Below are positions 25,618 through 35,140 of a DNA stretch of 64,000 nt, in pieces (positions within the stretch are counted from its first letter, which is position 1; each line of letters starts with the position of its first letter). Source of the stretch: Qipengyuania_B sp965214525 (GTDB lineage: Bacteria > Pseudomonadota > Alphaproteobacteria > Sphingomonadales > Sphingomonadaceae); assembly GCA_965214525.1 (NCBI GenBank), contig OZ243959.1, forward strand, positions 806,001-870,000, written 5' to 3'. Under the pieces are notes generated by a model that saw only the letters and a list, made by a program, of their open reading frames with translations, was not told the DNA's origin and made no database searches. The translations under genes and the position numbers were made by a program.

Positions 25618-26966
25618 CAAACCACCAGCCCTATCGGCTGCTCGCATAGCTGCTTGAACGCCTCCATTAGCTGCGCGCCGTCGGCCCCGTCGATCGCGCG
25701 ATGGTCGAAGCTGCCCGATGCACTCGTCACCGTGGCGGGCTTCACCTCGCCATTGAGCATCCAAGGCCTCTGGTCACCCGCCCCCACCGCCATGATCATG
25801 CCCTGCGGCGGGTTGATGACCGCGTCGAACTGCTTGATGCCGTACATGCCCAGGTTGGAGAGTGAGGCCGTCCCGCCCTGATATTCCTGCGGTTGCAGCT
25901 TGCCTTCGCGCGCCTTGTCGATCAGCTCCTTCATTATCTTACTGATCGAGGCGAGCCCCCGTGTGTCCGCTTGTGTCACGATGGGCGTGATCAGCCCCTT
26001 GGGCGAGGCCACCGCCACCGAGATGTCGGCGCGGGCATAACGATGGATCTCCTCGCCCTGAAAGCTCACATTGCATTGCGGCACCCGCATCAATGCGCGG
26101 GCCAGCGCCTTGATGAGCAGGTCGTTGACCGATAGCTTGACGCCGTCCGCCTCCAGCGAAGCGTTCAGCTCCTTGCGCAGGGCCAGCAGCGGATCGAGAT
26201 GCACGTCCACCGTCAGGTAATAGTGCGGCACCTGCTGCTTCGCCTCGGTCAGGCGGCGCGCGATCACCTTGCGGATATTGGTCAGCTTTTCTGCTTCGTA
26301 AGGCGTCCCTAATTCGCTCTCGGCAGGCGTCCTGGAGGGAACGCGCGGGGGCGCCATCTCGGCGTTCGCGTCGTCCTCGCCCTTAGCGGGCTGCGTATTA
26401 GCTTTGGCACCCTCGACATCTGCTTTCACGATCCGTCCATTGGGACCGCTGCCGGTTAAGGAGGCAAGGTCAACTCCGGTCTGCTGGGCAATCCGGCGCG
26501 CCAGCGGAGAAGCAATAATCCGCGCGTAATCATCGCCAGAAGCGGACGCCTTGCCGGCGCTGTCGCTATCGGCTTTTGGCGGCGTGCGCTCGGGTCGAGC
26601 ATCGGCGCGGGGCGCTGCCTTCGCCGGTTCGGCGGACCCGGTTTCAAGATCGCTGGACGCGGACTTGCCACCCTTCTCTTCAGCACCTTCGTTCGCTCCC
26701 GCCGCAGCGACATCCAAGTCTTCGCCTTCTTCGGCCAGCACCAGTATAACCGAACCGACGGCGACGTTCTCGGCTCCCTCTTCGATCGCGATCGCGGCAA
26801 CCGTTCCTTCATCTACCGCTTCGAACTCCATCGTCGCCTTGTCGGTTTCAATCTCGGCGATCAAATCGCCGGAATGCACCTCGTCCCCAACCTTTACGAG
26901 CCATTTGGCCAATGTCCCTTCTTCCATCGTCGGCGACAGGGCGGGCATCTTTATGGAAATGGACAT
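25617..26966 (-). CDS. pdhC: Pyruvate dehydrogenase E2, dihydrolipoamide acetyltransferase
   Basis: 449 residues. There is one N-terminal lipoyl domain (1-80) with Lys43 in EIETDKATME as the lipoylation site. A Glu/Ala-rich linker follows, then a peripheral subunit-binding domain at about 150-185 (SPLARRIAQQTGVDL) and the catalytic core with His422 and Asp426 (FDHRAIDGADG). The LSPTMEEGTLAKW start is typical of PDH rather than oxoglutarate dehydrogenase. E1 subunits are not within this window next to it. E3 (lpd) follows two genes later. Confidence 0.95.
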   Translation of the reverse strand: MSISIKMPALSPTMEEGTLAKWLVKVGDEVHSGDLIAEIETDKATMEFEAVDEGTVAAIAIEEGAENVAVGSVILVLAEEGEDLDVAAAGANEGAEEKGGKSASSDLETGSAEPAKAAPRADARPERTPPKADSDSAGKASASGDDYARIIASPLARRIAQQTGVDLASLTGSGPNGRIVKADVEGAKANTQPAKGEDDANAEMAPPRVPSRTPAESELGTPYEAEKLTNIRKVIARRLTEAKQQVPHYYLTVDVHLDPLLALRKELNASLEADGVKLSVNDLLIKALARALMRVPQCNVSFQGEEIHRYARADISVAVASPKGLITPIVTQADTRGLASISKIMKELIDKAREGKLQPQEYQGGTASLSNLGMYGIKQFDAVINPPQGMIMAVGAGDQRPWMLNGEVKPATVTSASGSFDHRAIDGADGAQLMEAFKQLCEQPIGLVV

Positions 26967-27093
26967 GGGCGCTGCAGCATCCTCTGTACGTTAACCGGTG
27001 CCGCCCTTCTCTGACCAATTCACAGCGCAGGGGCAAGGTGCTTGCGTCTTTCGCGTTTGCAGCGGATATTGCCCGTGCGACGAGGGACGGGCA

Positions 27094-27546
27094 ATGCGCA
27101 TATATCTGGTAGTGATGGACGAAACGGCAGAAGCGCGAAAGGCCTTGCGTTTCGCAGCCCAGCGTGCCGCAAAGACCGGGGCTGCGGTGCATATCATCGC
27201 GCTGGTGCCGCGCAACAATTTCAACGCCTTCGGCTCGGTACAGGCCACCATCGAGCAAGAGGCGTATGACCGTGCGGAAGTGCTGGCGAACAGCGAGGCG
27301 GGCAATATCTTCGCCGAACATGGCAAAAGACCAACGATCGCCGTGCGGGCAGGCGAACCGGTCAAGGTCATTCGCGACTACCTGGCCGAGCGGGAGGACG
27401 TTGCCGCACTGGTTCTTGGGGCTTTGGCGAATGGTGGCCCTAATCCGCTCGTCACGCACTTTTCCGCTCAGGCAGGATCCCTCCCCTGTCCCCTTTATAT
27501 CGTGCCGGGTGCGATGCCGCCCGAAGCGATCGATGCCATCGTATGA
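27094..27546 (+). CDS. Universal stress protein (UspA-like)
   Basis: 150 residues from the ATG at 27094 (MRIYLVVMDET), with a GAGGGA purine run upstream; the frame is open further upstream but without homology. It has one Usp alpha/beta domain. The end LVTHFSAQAGSLPCPLYIVPG resembles the SVSxxLxxxxPCPVLVVP end of Usp proteins. The G-2x-G-9x-G(S/T) nucleotide motif is degenerate (VLGALANGG), so ATP binding is uncertain. It diverges from pdhC and converges with the peroxiredoxin gene 12 bases away. Confidence 0.8.
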   Translation: MRIYLVVMDETAEARKALRFAAQRAAKTGAAVHIIALVPRNNFNAFGSVQATIEQEAYDRAEVLANSEAGNIFAEHGKRPTIAVRAGEPVKVIRDYLAEREDVAALVLGALANGGPNPLVTHFSAQAGSLPCPLYIVPGAMPPEAIDAIV

Positions 27547-27558
27547 TCTGGCCGATCT

Positions 27559-28074
27559 TCAGGTCGCGGTGCCGCGCGCCGGATAGTCGTTGCTCTTGAT
27601 GAACCGGACCGCCTCGAGGATCTGATCGAGCGGCGCACGGGCAAAGGGCGCGCTCTGCAATTGTTTGTAGTACACCGTCCCATCAGGGTTGATCAGATAT
27701 ATCGCAGGCTCCGAGAACCGATCCGGCTCGTTACTCCCCTCGCGCTTCGACGAGATGAACAGGTCCCATTGACGTGCCTGATCTTCGGTAAGGTCGTAGG
27801 CTAGCGGAACGTCGCGGGTGTTCCAATCCGCATCGATTTTACAAGCCCGTTCCTGGTCGTCCATCGAGACCGTGAAAGCATTGACGCCTTCGTCACTAAA
27901 ATCCCACAACTTATCGGCAAGTTCCTCGAGATATTTGCGGCAAATCGGGCAATGACTGCCGCGATAGAACACCAGCATGGTGAAGGCCTTGGGATTCTGA
28001 TCGGCCAGGTTAAAACGGGCCTGGATGGTTAGCGGAAGTTCGAGTGGGGGGGCCTTATCGCCGGGTTTTAGCAT
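27559..28074 (-). CDS. Peroxiredoxin-like (AhpC/TSA family) protein
   Basis: 171 residues with a thioredoxin fold. After VFYRGSHCPICRKYL there is a CxxC pair at C42/C45, which in this AhpC/TSA branch replaces the single peroxidatic Cys context. The residues downstream (FTVSMDDQERA, FSEPAIYLINPDGTVYY) fit the family. It has no signal peptide and is therefore cytoplasmic. It probably reduces peroxides or acts as a thiol oxidoreductase; the substrate is not known. It is the last gene of a long minus-strand run. Confidence 0.82.
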   Translation of the reverse strand: MLKPGDKAPPLELPLTIQARFNLADQNPKAFTMLVFYRGSHCPICRKYLEELADKLWDFSDEGVNAFTVSMDDQERACKIDADWNTRDVPLAYDLTEDQARQWDLFISSKREGSNEPDRFSEPAIYLINPDGTVYYKQLQSAPFARAPLDQILEAVRFIKSNDYPARGTAT

Positions 28075-28125
28075 TGGCTGGGTTCTCCTGTTCCTCAGGC
28101 AATCCGCCGTGACCCGTTTGCGTTC

Positions 28126-30438
28126 CTATTTCTTGCGTCCCTGATGGCGGATATTGCCTGGCCTACCGCGCCTGCCTGCGACATGTTTGCCAGGACGGGG
28201 CTTGCCCGTCGAATGCTTCGCCTGCCCTTTCCCGGCTGTTGGTTGCTTGCCACGCGGCTCTACTGCATCACCCCCGCTATCGGGCACTTCGAATTTGAGC
28301 GCCCCGGTCAGCGGGTTCGCCTCTGCAAGCTTCAGCTTCAACCGGTCGCCCGTCGCGTAAGTCGTTCCCGTATCCACCCCGACCAATGCGTGCGCTGCTT
28401 CGTCAAAGCGGTAGTAGTCGTCACCCAGCGTGGAGACCGGGATCAACCCATCGCCGCCTAGCCCGACAATCGTGGCAAAAAAGCCGAAGCTCTGGACACC
28501 GGTAATCCGCGTGTCGAAGGTCTGCCCAACCCGCTCCGCTAGGTAGGCAGCCATGTACCGGTCAATCGTATCGCGTTCCGCTTCCATTGCGCGGCGCTCG
28601 GTCTGGCTGATCGCGTCGGTGATCTGTTGTAGACTGGTCCGATCGCGTTCCGACAGACCGGTATTCGGCGGCAGGTTCGATGCCGGTTCGGGTTGCTCCA
28701 ATTTGTAAGCATCGACGAGCGATCGGTGGACGAGCAAATCCGCATAGCGACGAATCGGCGAGGTGAAATGCGCGTAGGAACCAAGGGCCAAGCCGAAATG
28801 CCCGGCATTGACGGGCCCATAATAGGCCTGCGTCTGGCTGCGCAGTACGGCTTCCATCAAGAGCGCCCGTTCGGTTTCATCAGACACATCGTTGAGGAAA
28901 CGGTTGAATAGCCCCGGCGTAATGACCTGGCCGAGCGCCAATTTGCGATCCAGCGTCGCGAGATAGTCCTTCAGGGCGACGAGCTTTTCCCGGCTGGGTG
29001 GTTCGTGGATACGATAGGTGACCGGCGCGACTTTTGATTCCAGTGCCTTGGCTGCCGCGACGTTGGCGGAAATCATGAAATCCTCGACCACGCGATGCGC
29101 GTCCAGCCTTTCGCGCAGCGCCACCTCTTCGATCTTTCCCTCTTCGTTCAGCTTGACGCGCCGCTCGGGCAGGTCGAGATCGAGCGGTTCGCGTGCTTCG
29201 CGCGCCGCGTTCAGCAGCTTCCAGGCGCCCCACAGATGCCGCAGGTTGTCCGGCGCCTTGCCCTCGTCGATCGCTGCCTGCGCATCTTCATAGGCGATGT
29301 TCTGCGCGAGGCGGACAATGGCGCGAGAGAAACGCCATTCGGTCACCTTGCCTTGCTTGTCGATCCGCAGATGACAGGCCATCGCGGCGCGGTCCACATC
29401 CTGCTTCAGCGAGCATATGTCGGCCGACAGCACTTCGGGAAGCATTGGTATTACCCGATCGGGGAAGTAGACCGAGTTGCCACGCTTTCGTGCCTCCTTG
29501 TCGAGCGCGCCGCCAGGACGAACATAGTAGGAGACATCGGCAATAGCGACAACGGCGTGGTAACCCCCCTCGCCGTCCGGTTCGGCCCAGATCGCATCGT
29601 CGTGGTCACGCGCGTCGGCAGGGTCGATCGCGACAATGGGTATATGGCGCAGGTCCTCGCGCTTGTCGTCATGCAACGGAAGTTCGGCAGCCCATTGGGC
29701 TTCCAACAGAGCCTCTTCGGCGAAAACGTGCGGTATGCCATGCTTGGCGATAGCAATGAGGCTGAAAGAACCGGGGGCAAGCGGATCGCCGACTACCTCG
29801 ACCACCTTGACGCCGGCGCGTTGCCCCCGGCCCGCCGGTTCGGCCAGAACGAGATCGCCCTCCTTCGCCTCGCCCAAATCCTTTATTAGACTGGAGGAAC
29901 GCACGCGCTTGTCTACCGGTGCGAGCCAAGGTTTCCCCGTGCCATCCATCTCGACAACGCCCATCAATCCTTCGGTGCGCGCCGGCAGTTTCTTCATAGG
30001 GTGCGCGATCCATCCGCTATCGCGTTCCTCGGTTCGCGCGAGGATGCGGTCCCCCTTGCGCAGCGCAGCCTGCCGTCCCTTCCGGTCTTCCTTGATCGTC
30101 AAACGCGGCGGTTCTTCGCCACTGTCAGGGTTCCAGTTATCAGGAACAGCCACGGGCTGGCCATCTTCGATCTCGATGATCTTCAGCACCGTTACCTTGG
30201 GCACGCCCCCCATCGCGTGATACGCAGTGCGCTTGCCGTCGATCAAACCCTCCTCGGCCATGTCCTTCAGCCGTGACTTGAGTGCGATCTTCTCTTGCCC
30301 CTTGAGTCCGAAAGCCTTGGCAATCTCTCGCTTGCCGGCAGGTTTGTCGGTTGACTGGATAAATTCGAGAATGTCTTCTTTTCTTGGCAGACCCGTGGGC
30401 CTCGCGCGTTTGTCTTTTCTATCATTCATGCGCGGCAT
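28126..30438 (-). CDS. rnr: Ribonuclease R (RNase II/RNB family)
   Basis: 770 residues. The N-terminal winged-helix region (about 17-80) precedes the cold-shock domain and the RNB catalytic core, marked by IDPADARDHDDAIWAEPDG with the metal aspartates and by SPIRRYADLLVHRSL. A C-terminal S1 domain (about 640-725) and a Lys/Arg/Gly-rich tail follow, typical of RNase R. The enzyme degrades structured RNA 3' to 5'. ATGs at 30438 and 30429 are both possible. The gap from the M28 peptidase gene is only 12 bases. Confidence 0.95.
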   Translation of the reverse strand: MPRMNDRKDKRARPTGLPRKEDILEFIQSTDKPAGKREIAKAFGLKGQEKIALKSRLKDMAEEGLIDGKRTAYHAMGGVPKVTVLKIIEIEDGQPVAVPDNWNPDSGEEPPRLTIKEDRKGRQAALRKGDRILARTEERDSGWIAHPMKKLPARTEGLMGVVEMDGTGKPWLAPVDKRVRSSSLIKDLGEAKEGDLVLAEPAGRGQRAGVKVVEVVGDPLAPGSFSLIAIAKHGIPHVFAEEALLEAQWAAELPLHDDKREDLRHIPIVAIDPADARDHDDAIWAEPDGEGGYHAVVAIADVSYYVRPGGALDKEARKRGNSVYFPDRVIPMLPEVLSADICSLKQDVDRAAMACHLRIDKQGKVTEWRFSRAIVRLAQNIAYEDAQAAIDEGKAPDNLRHLWGAWKLLNAAREAREPLDLDLPERRVKLNEEGKIEEVALRERLDAHRVVEDFMISANVAAAKALESKVAPVTYRIHEPPSREKLVALKDYLATLDRKLALGQVITPGLFNRFLNDVSDETERALLMEAVLRSQTQAYYGPVNAGHFGLALGSYAHFTSPIRRYADLLVHRSLVDAYKLEQPEPASNLPPNTGLSERDRTSLQQITDAISQTERRAMEAERDTIDRYMAAYLAERVGQTFDTRITGVQSFGFFATIVGLGGDGLIPVSTLGDDYYRFDEAAHALVGVDTGTTYATGDRLKLKLAEANPLTGALKFEVPDSGGDAVEPRGKQPTAGKGQAKHSTGKPRPGKHVAGRRGRPGNIRHQGRKK

Positions 30439-30450
30439 ATGGACGCGCGG

Positions 30451-31830
30451 CTACTCGCTGTCATCCTTCATGGCCGTGACCGGAGCAAAAGCGCCCGCCG
30501 GAACCGCGCTTGCTATGGGACTGCGAGCATCGCTTGCTGAACACGCGCTCACGCCGAAGAACCAGTCATCGCCGCGAATACCTTCAAGATTGACGGCAAA
30601 CACACCATCAGGCGCACTCGTCGGGCCACCGGCAATATCGGCGAAGTTCGTCCTTTGGCTTTCGGTCCAGCCCGGTTCGTCCGTCCGGCGCTGCCATAGC
30701 CGATAGTAGGATGCCCCCGGCACCCTGTCCCAGGCGATGCGCGTGAACGTCTGCACCGCAGCCTCGGCCATGGGCGCGGGCGGCATCGGCGCTTGGGCAA
30801 GTCGGTCCAACGCGCGCACGTTCAATTGCGTAACGTCCGCGAGGTAATCGAAATTCATTTCGGCGACGGTGTCGCCATAGGTGATGCCGTCCTCCAAGCG
30901 CAAATCCTGATGCTGGTGATCGTAATCCTCCACCGCGACCGAGAAGCGTATTGCCGGATAACCCGCTTCTAGAAACGGGATCTGGTCGCCGCCCCGCCCC
31001 ATCCGATCGGTGCGCCAGACCTGCCGGACGTCAAGGCCGTCCGGCGTGTCGTCCGCCAGACTGTCAAGCCAACGCGAGAGATTGCGCGAAGGAGAGTCGT
31101 TCTCGCCCCCGTCGCGCCGCTGCGAAGTGCGGATATCGTCCGTAAGATCCGCCCGCGGTCCTTCGGAAAAGACGCGCACATGCTCGGCATCGCAATAGCC
31201 ATCCGAGCCGCAGCTATTGCCGACGACGTCGTTGTTAAGCACGGCCTTCACCGTCCAGCCTTGCGCCTTCGCGTAATCCGCCAGCAGGCGACCGCCGTAC
31301 AGCCCCTGTTCTTCGCCTGACAGCAACGCATATACGATGGTGGCGGGATAGCGGTTCTGCGACAGCACCCGCGCTGCCTCGATCACCAGAGCGGTACCGG
31401 AACCGTCGTCGTTCGCGCCCGGCGCGTTGCTAGTGAAGTCCTGCACGTCTGACACGCGGCTGTCGATATGACCTTGGACGATGACGACCTCGTTCGGGCG
31501 CTCGGTCCCGCGCTGGATGGCGACGGCGTTGCGCAGCCGCGTCGGCGTCGGGATCCGCCGCCCTTCGACCATGATTTCAGGCGCGACCACTTGAAGACAG
31601 TCGCCACAATCGGCGGATATTTCACCAAAGGTCGCGAGCCCCCAATCTACGGCCGCGCCTATGCCGCGTTCCGGATCCGTTTGTGTGGACAGCGTATGGC
31701 GTGTGCCGAACGAAACGAGTTTCTCGACATCGGTTCGCAAGCGTTCCACCGAAACATCTTCAGCCGGGTGATCTTGAGCCGCGAGCGGCATGGCGACAAA
31801 AGCCGTGGCAGCAAGTAGGAAAGTTCTCAT
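30451..31830 (-). CDS. Secreted M28-family zinc aminopeptidase-like protein
   Basis: 459 residues from the ATG at 31830, which begins a signal peptide (MRTFLLAATAFVAMPLAAQ). The M28 metal ligands are visible in VQGHIDSR (His, Asp), GANDDGSG (bridging Asp), LSGEEQGLYGG (catalytic Glu pair), NNDVVGNS and the later DHQHQDL. Residues from about 355 on (FTRIAWDRVPGASYYRLWQRR) look like a fibronectin type III module. It is probably a periplasmic or exported peptidase, possibly aminopeptidase. The frame is open upstream but overlaps proS without homology. Confidence 0.88.
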   Translation of the reverse strand: MRTFLLAATAFVAMPLAAQDHPAEDVSVERLRTDVEKLVSFGTRHTLSTQTDPERGIGAAVDWGLATFGEISADCGDCLQVVAPEIMVEGRRIPTPTRLRNAVAIQRGTERPNEVVIVQGHIDSRVSDVQDFTSNAPGANDDGSGTALVIEAARVLSQNRYPATIVYALLSGEEQGLYGGRLLADYAKAQGWTVKAVLNNDVVGNSCGSDGYCDAEHVRVFSEGPRADLTDDIRTSQRRDGGENDSPSRNLSRWLDSLADDTPDGLDVRQVWRTDRMGRGGDQIPFLEAGYPAIRFSVAVEDYDHQHQDLRLEDGITYGDTVAEMNFDYLADVTQLNVRALDRLAQAPMPPAPMAEAAVQTFTRIAWDRVPGASYYRLWQRRTDEPGWTESQRTNFADIAGGPTSAPDGVFAVNLEGIRGDDWFFGVSACSASDARSPIASAVPAGAFAPVTAMKDDSE

Positions 31831-31861
31831 GCTGTCCCTGTTGCCGGTTTGCAAAACGTAT

Positions 31862-33406
31862 TCAATAGGCCCGCGCGACGTAGATGCGTTCGACCGCCGT
31901 TTGGCCGGTAAAGATGCAGGGGCCATCCGCAGGGGCCGCGTTCAAGGCCACGTTGCGGAACGTGAGCTTGTGCGCTTTCAACCGTTCGACCACGCCATCA
32001 AGTTCGGCACCTGTCGGCCGCGCCCATTGAACCTCCAACCAACCGGGATACGGAGCTTTACTTTCAAAGAAATCGATGGCTTCATCAAGCGACGCGACAT
32101 TGCGCTTGATGTTCGCCTCCCGCCGTTCCTGAGCCTGTGCAAATAGCGTATGCTGGATGTCGGCCAGGATGCCGGAGATCGTTTGCCCGACCAGTTCGCG
32201 TGTCGGTGTCTCAAACGCGGGTTTGCCCGAGGATGCGTCCCACAATCGATCGCGCCGCAACAGGCTGACGACGCCATTTGTCATATCGCGCCCGCCAACT
32301 TCGATAATGACTGGCACCCCCTTGCGCACCCAGTCCCACCGTTTGCCAGCAGCCTTGCCGGGCTTCCTGTCGAGCATTACCCGCACGGGTTCTCCGAAAG
32401 CCGACTGCTCTGCCAACATGACGCGCAAGCCTTCGCAATAATGGAGCATTGCCCCATCTTCCGGCTTGTCCCGCAGCATCGGCACGATTACCACCTGCCA
32501 CGGCGCGATCAGGGGCGGCACCCGCAGGCCATCATCGTCGCCATGGGTCATGATGACACCGCCCACCATGCGCGTTGAAACGCCCCAGCTGGTCGTATGA
32601 CACAGTTCTTGCTGGCCCGCCTGGTTCTGATAACGGATGCCGGAGGCCTGCGCGAAATTCGTGCCGAGGTAATGCGAGGTACCCGCTTGCAAAGCCTTTC
32701 CATCCTGCATCATCGCCTCGATCGACCAGGTTTCCAAAGCGCCCGGAAACCGCTCGTTCTCTGGCTTCTCTCCAGCTATGACCGGCAGCGCCAAATCCTC
32801 TTCGGCGCAGGCGCGATACACTTCGAGCATGCGCAAGGTATGCTCTTTCGCCTCCGCAGCCGACACATGCGCGGTGTGCCCTTCCTGCCATAGGAATTCC
32901 GATGTGCGCAGGAACATTCGGGTGCGCATCTCCCAGCGCACGACATTCGCCCATTGGTTCAGCTTCAACGGCAAATCGCGCCAGCTTTGCACCCAACGGG
33001 CCATTGCATCGCCAAAGATCGTTTCCGATGTTGGCCGCACGACCAGCGGTTCTTCTAGCTTGGCTTCCGGGTCGGGGACCAACCCCCCTTGCCCGTCGCC
33101 AATCAAGCGGTGATGGGTGACCACGGCCATCTCTTTGGCGAACCCTTCCACATGTGCAGCCTCCCGCTCGAAATTGGCGAGCGGGATGAAGATCGGAAAA
33201 TAGACGTTTTCATGTCCTGTTGCCCTTATCCGATCATCGAGCAGGCGCTGAATTCGCTCCCATATGCCATAGCCCCAAGGCTTGATGACCATGCACCCGC
33301 GCACTCCCGATTCCTCGGCCATGTCCGCGGCAGCGATAACCGCCTGGTACCAGGCAGCGAAGTCGTCTGCCCGCTTGACGTCGAGCGCATGGCGGATGAT
33401 GGACAA
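31862..33406 (-). CDS. proS: Prolyl-tRNA synthetase, archaeal/eukaryal-like (type 3)
   Basis: 514 residues from the TTG at 33406, which has GAGAGG upstream; another TTG at 33457, directly after the phaR stop, would add 17 non-conserved residues. It is a class II synthetase: VVRPTSETIF near 123-132 (motif 2 region), LWQEGHTAH and HTTSWGVSTRMVGG (motif 3 region). The C-terminus ends in a family-typical GQTAVERIYVARAY. The long editing insertion of the usual bacterial ProRS is absent, which is the archaeal/eukaryal-type layout. Confidence 0.95.
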   Translation of the reverse strand: MSIIRHALDVKRADDFAAWYQAVIAAADMAEESGVRGCMVIKPWGYGIWERIQRLLDDRIRATGHENVYFPIFIPLANFEREAAHVEGFAKEMAVVTHHRLIGDGQGGLVPDPEAKLEEPLVVRPTSETIFGDAMARWVQSWRDLPLKLNQWANVVRWEMRTRMFLRTSEFLWQEGHTAHVSAAEAKEHTLRMLEVYRACAEEDLALPVIAGEKPENERFPGALETWSIEAMMQDGKALQAGTSHYLGTNFAQASGIRYQNQAGQQELCHTTSWGVSTRMVGGVIMTHGDDDGLRVPPLIAPWQVVIVPMLRDKPEDGAMLHYCEGLRVMLAEQSAFGEPVRVMLDRKPGKAAGKRWDWVRKGVPVIIEVGGRDMTNGVVSLLRRDRLWDASSGKPAFETPTRELVGQTISGILADIQHTLFAQAQERREANIKRNVASLDEAIDFFESKAPYPGWLEVQWARPTGAELDGVVERLKAHKLTFRNVALNAAPADGPCIFTGQTAVERIYVARAY

Positions 33407-33457
33407 GGAGACCTCTCGATTATTCGTGATGCGGGGCAGGCGGGAGATCGAAGGCAA

Positions 33458-34024
33458 TCAGTTTTCCAACGCGTCGAACCGCTTTTGCAAGGCCGCCATC
33501 TCAGCCTTCAGCGCGTCTATCTCGGAACTTGGCGTTGCGTCCTCCTGCGCTTTGGGCGCGGCCGCGCCGACTGACTGACCGGGCATGAACGCCTGGGTCG
33601 CGGCACGCATCATCGCCATGTTCGTCTCGGCCAGTTTGGCGAACGGATTAGCACCGATCTGCCGGTCGAACGCTTCACGCATCTTCTGCTGGTTCTGCCG
33701 GAAATTAGCCATCGATGCCTCAAGATAGGCCGGCATCATCGTTTGCATAGAATTGCCATACATCGCGATAAGATCACGCAAGAAGCTGACTGGAAGCATT
33801 TGCTCGGTACTGCTCGCCTCCTCTTCAACGATGATCTGCGTCAGGATCGCGTGCGTGATGTCGTCGCCCGATTTCGCGTCCACCACCTTAAAATCAACCT
33901 GTTCGCGAACCATCTGCGCCAAGTTGTCCAACGTGATATAACTTGACGAACCGGTGTTGTAGAGTCGCCGGTTGGCGTATTTCTTAATGATGATCGGGGC
34001 GCCATCCGCCGCTGATTTCGTCAT
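33458..34024 (-). CDS. phaR: Polyhydroxyalkanoate synthesis repressor PhaR
   Basis: 188 residues from the ATG at 34024. The N-terminal PHB_acc_N domain is unmistakable: IIKKYANRRLYNTGSSSYIT and LDNLAQMVREQVDFKVVD. PHB_acc repeats follow (EQMLPVSFLRDLIAMYGNSM). PhaR binds DNA and PHA granules and represses phasin and PHA genes. The C-terminus is a short coiled coil (EIDALKAEMAALQKRFDALEN). No pha synthase genes are near, so this is a global or distant regulator here. Confidence 0.93.
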   Translation of the reverse strand: MTKSAADGAPIIIKKYANRRLYNTGSSSYITLDNLAQMVREQVDFKVVDAKSGDDITHAILTQIIVEEEASSTEQMLPVSFLRDLIAMYGNSMQTMMPAYLEASMANFRQNQQKMREAFDRQIGANPFAKLAETNMAMMRAATQAFMPGQSVGAAAPKAQEDATPSSEIDALKAEMAALQKRFDALEN

Positions 34025-34096
34025 GTGCAAACGATCCTTCTGGTATTGCGGCCCTTCCTAGCACCTGCACAAAAGTTAACGCAACTGCGAAACAGG

Positions 34097-35140
34097 TTAA
34101 GGGGCGAACCGCGCACCGAGCGCCGTCAGCAACTCGTATTGCGACAAGCCCGATACCCGCGACGCAAGGGGAAGGTCGTAAGGCACTTCCAGCCAGTCGC
34201 CTTCACGCAGGTCCGGCGCAGCGGACAGGTCCACCACAACCATGTCCATTGACACCCTGCCCAGAAGCGGAAGGCGCTCCCCTTTATGATACAAGGCGCC
34301 CTTGTTGGTCCAGCACCTGAGGAAACCATCCGCATATCCTAACGATACCACTCCTGTGCGCATATCGCGCGGTGCTGTGAAAAGCGCGTTATAGCCTACG
34401 CTATCGCCCGCCCTCAGCAGGCGTGTCTGAATGATGGCGGCTTCTGGAAAGGCGACTTGTCGGATGTGCTGCGCGAGTTCGCTGCGTGGAACACCACCAT
34501 AAAGCGCCAGCCCCGGGCGTGTCAGATCGAACCGATACGCTTCCCCAAGCACAATGCCCGCGCCATTGACAAGACTGGCCTCCGCATGACGCACGAGTCC
34601 GCGTGCTGTCTTGAATTGCTGCAATTGCTCGCAATTCCGGGATGTTTCCTCATCAGCCGAAGATAGATGCGACATCAGCATATGCACGTTAAGCGCCTGA
34701 ACGGCATCATCCTGCAGATCGTCCAGCGACAAGCCTAACCGGTTGATCCCGGTATCAATCATTGCATGGCATGGAGCACCCGTTCCGCAAGCCTGCCAAA
34801 GACTCGCCTGCGCAAGCGAGTTAATTACCGGCCGCGCACCGAGCGCGCAAGCATATCGCGCTTCCGCCTCGTTCATCACGCCGTGCAGCACGCCGATCTG
34901 CTCGGGCGGGACATGCTGCAGCACCGCCGGAACTTCACTCCAATGGGCAACGAAGAAGTCGCGGCAACCCGCTTCGCGCAGGACTGGCAGACACCGCGCG
35001 ACGCCCAGTCCGTAGCAATCGGCCTTTACCGCCGCTCCGGCGCGCGCAGAACCGCTCAACCGGTCGAGTGCGCGCCAGTTGGAGGCCAGCGCCTGCGTAT
35101 CGATTTGCAGCCTCAACGTTGGCGGCGGAACGTCAGCCAT
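34097..35140 (-). CDS. alr: Alanine racemase
   Basis: 347 residues from the ATG at 35140. The PLP lysine is Lys39 (AAVKADCYGLG), and the catalytic Tyr is in SVGYNALF. MIDTGINRLGL, a phosphate-loop region with YGG, and the C-terminal beta domain (RVSMDMVVVDLS) complete the match. It makes D-Ala for peptidoglycan, upstream of the carboxypeptidase in this window. Its start overlaps the end of the MHS transporter gene by 8 bases; the longer frame (to 35212) lies within that gene and is not supported. Confidence 0.95.
   Translation of the reverse strand: MADVPPPTLRLQIDTQALASNWRALDRLSGSARAGAAVKADCYGLGVARCLPVLREAGCRDFFVAHWSEVPAVLQHVPPEQIGVLHGVMNEAEARYACALGARPVINSLAQASLWQACGTGAPCHAMIDTGINRLGLSLDDLQDDAVQALNVHMLMSHLSSADEETSRNCEQLQQFKTARGLVRHAEASLVNGAGIVLGEAYRFDLTRPGLALYGGVPRSELAQHIRQVAFPEAAIIQTRLLRAGDSVGYNALFTAPRDMRTGVVSLGYADGFLRCWTNKGALYHKGERLPLLGRVSMDMVVVDLSAAPDLREGDWLEVPYDLPLASRVSGLSQYELLTALGARFAP

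Noticed and set aside
25617..25764. Longer N-terminus (to 25764) for the AT-rich membrane protein
   Set aside because: The added residues overlap the end of pdhC, are Arg-rich and hydrophilic, and the ATG at 25617 is coupled to the pdhC stop.
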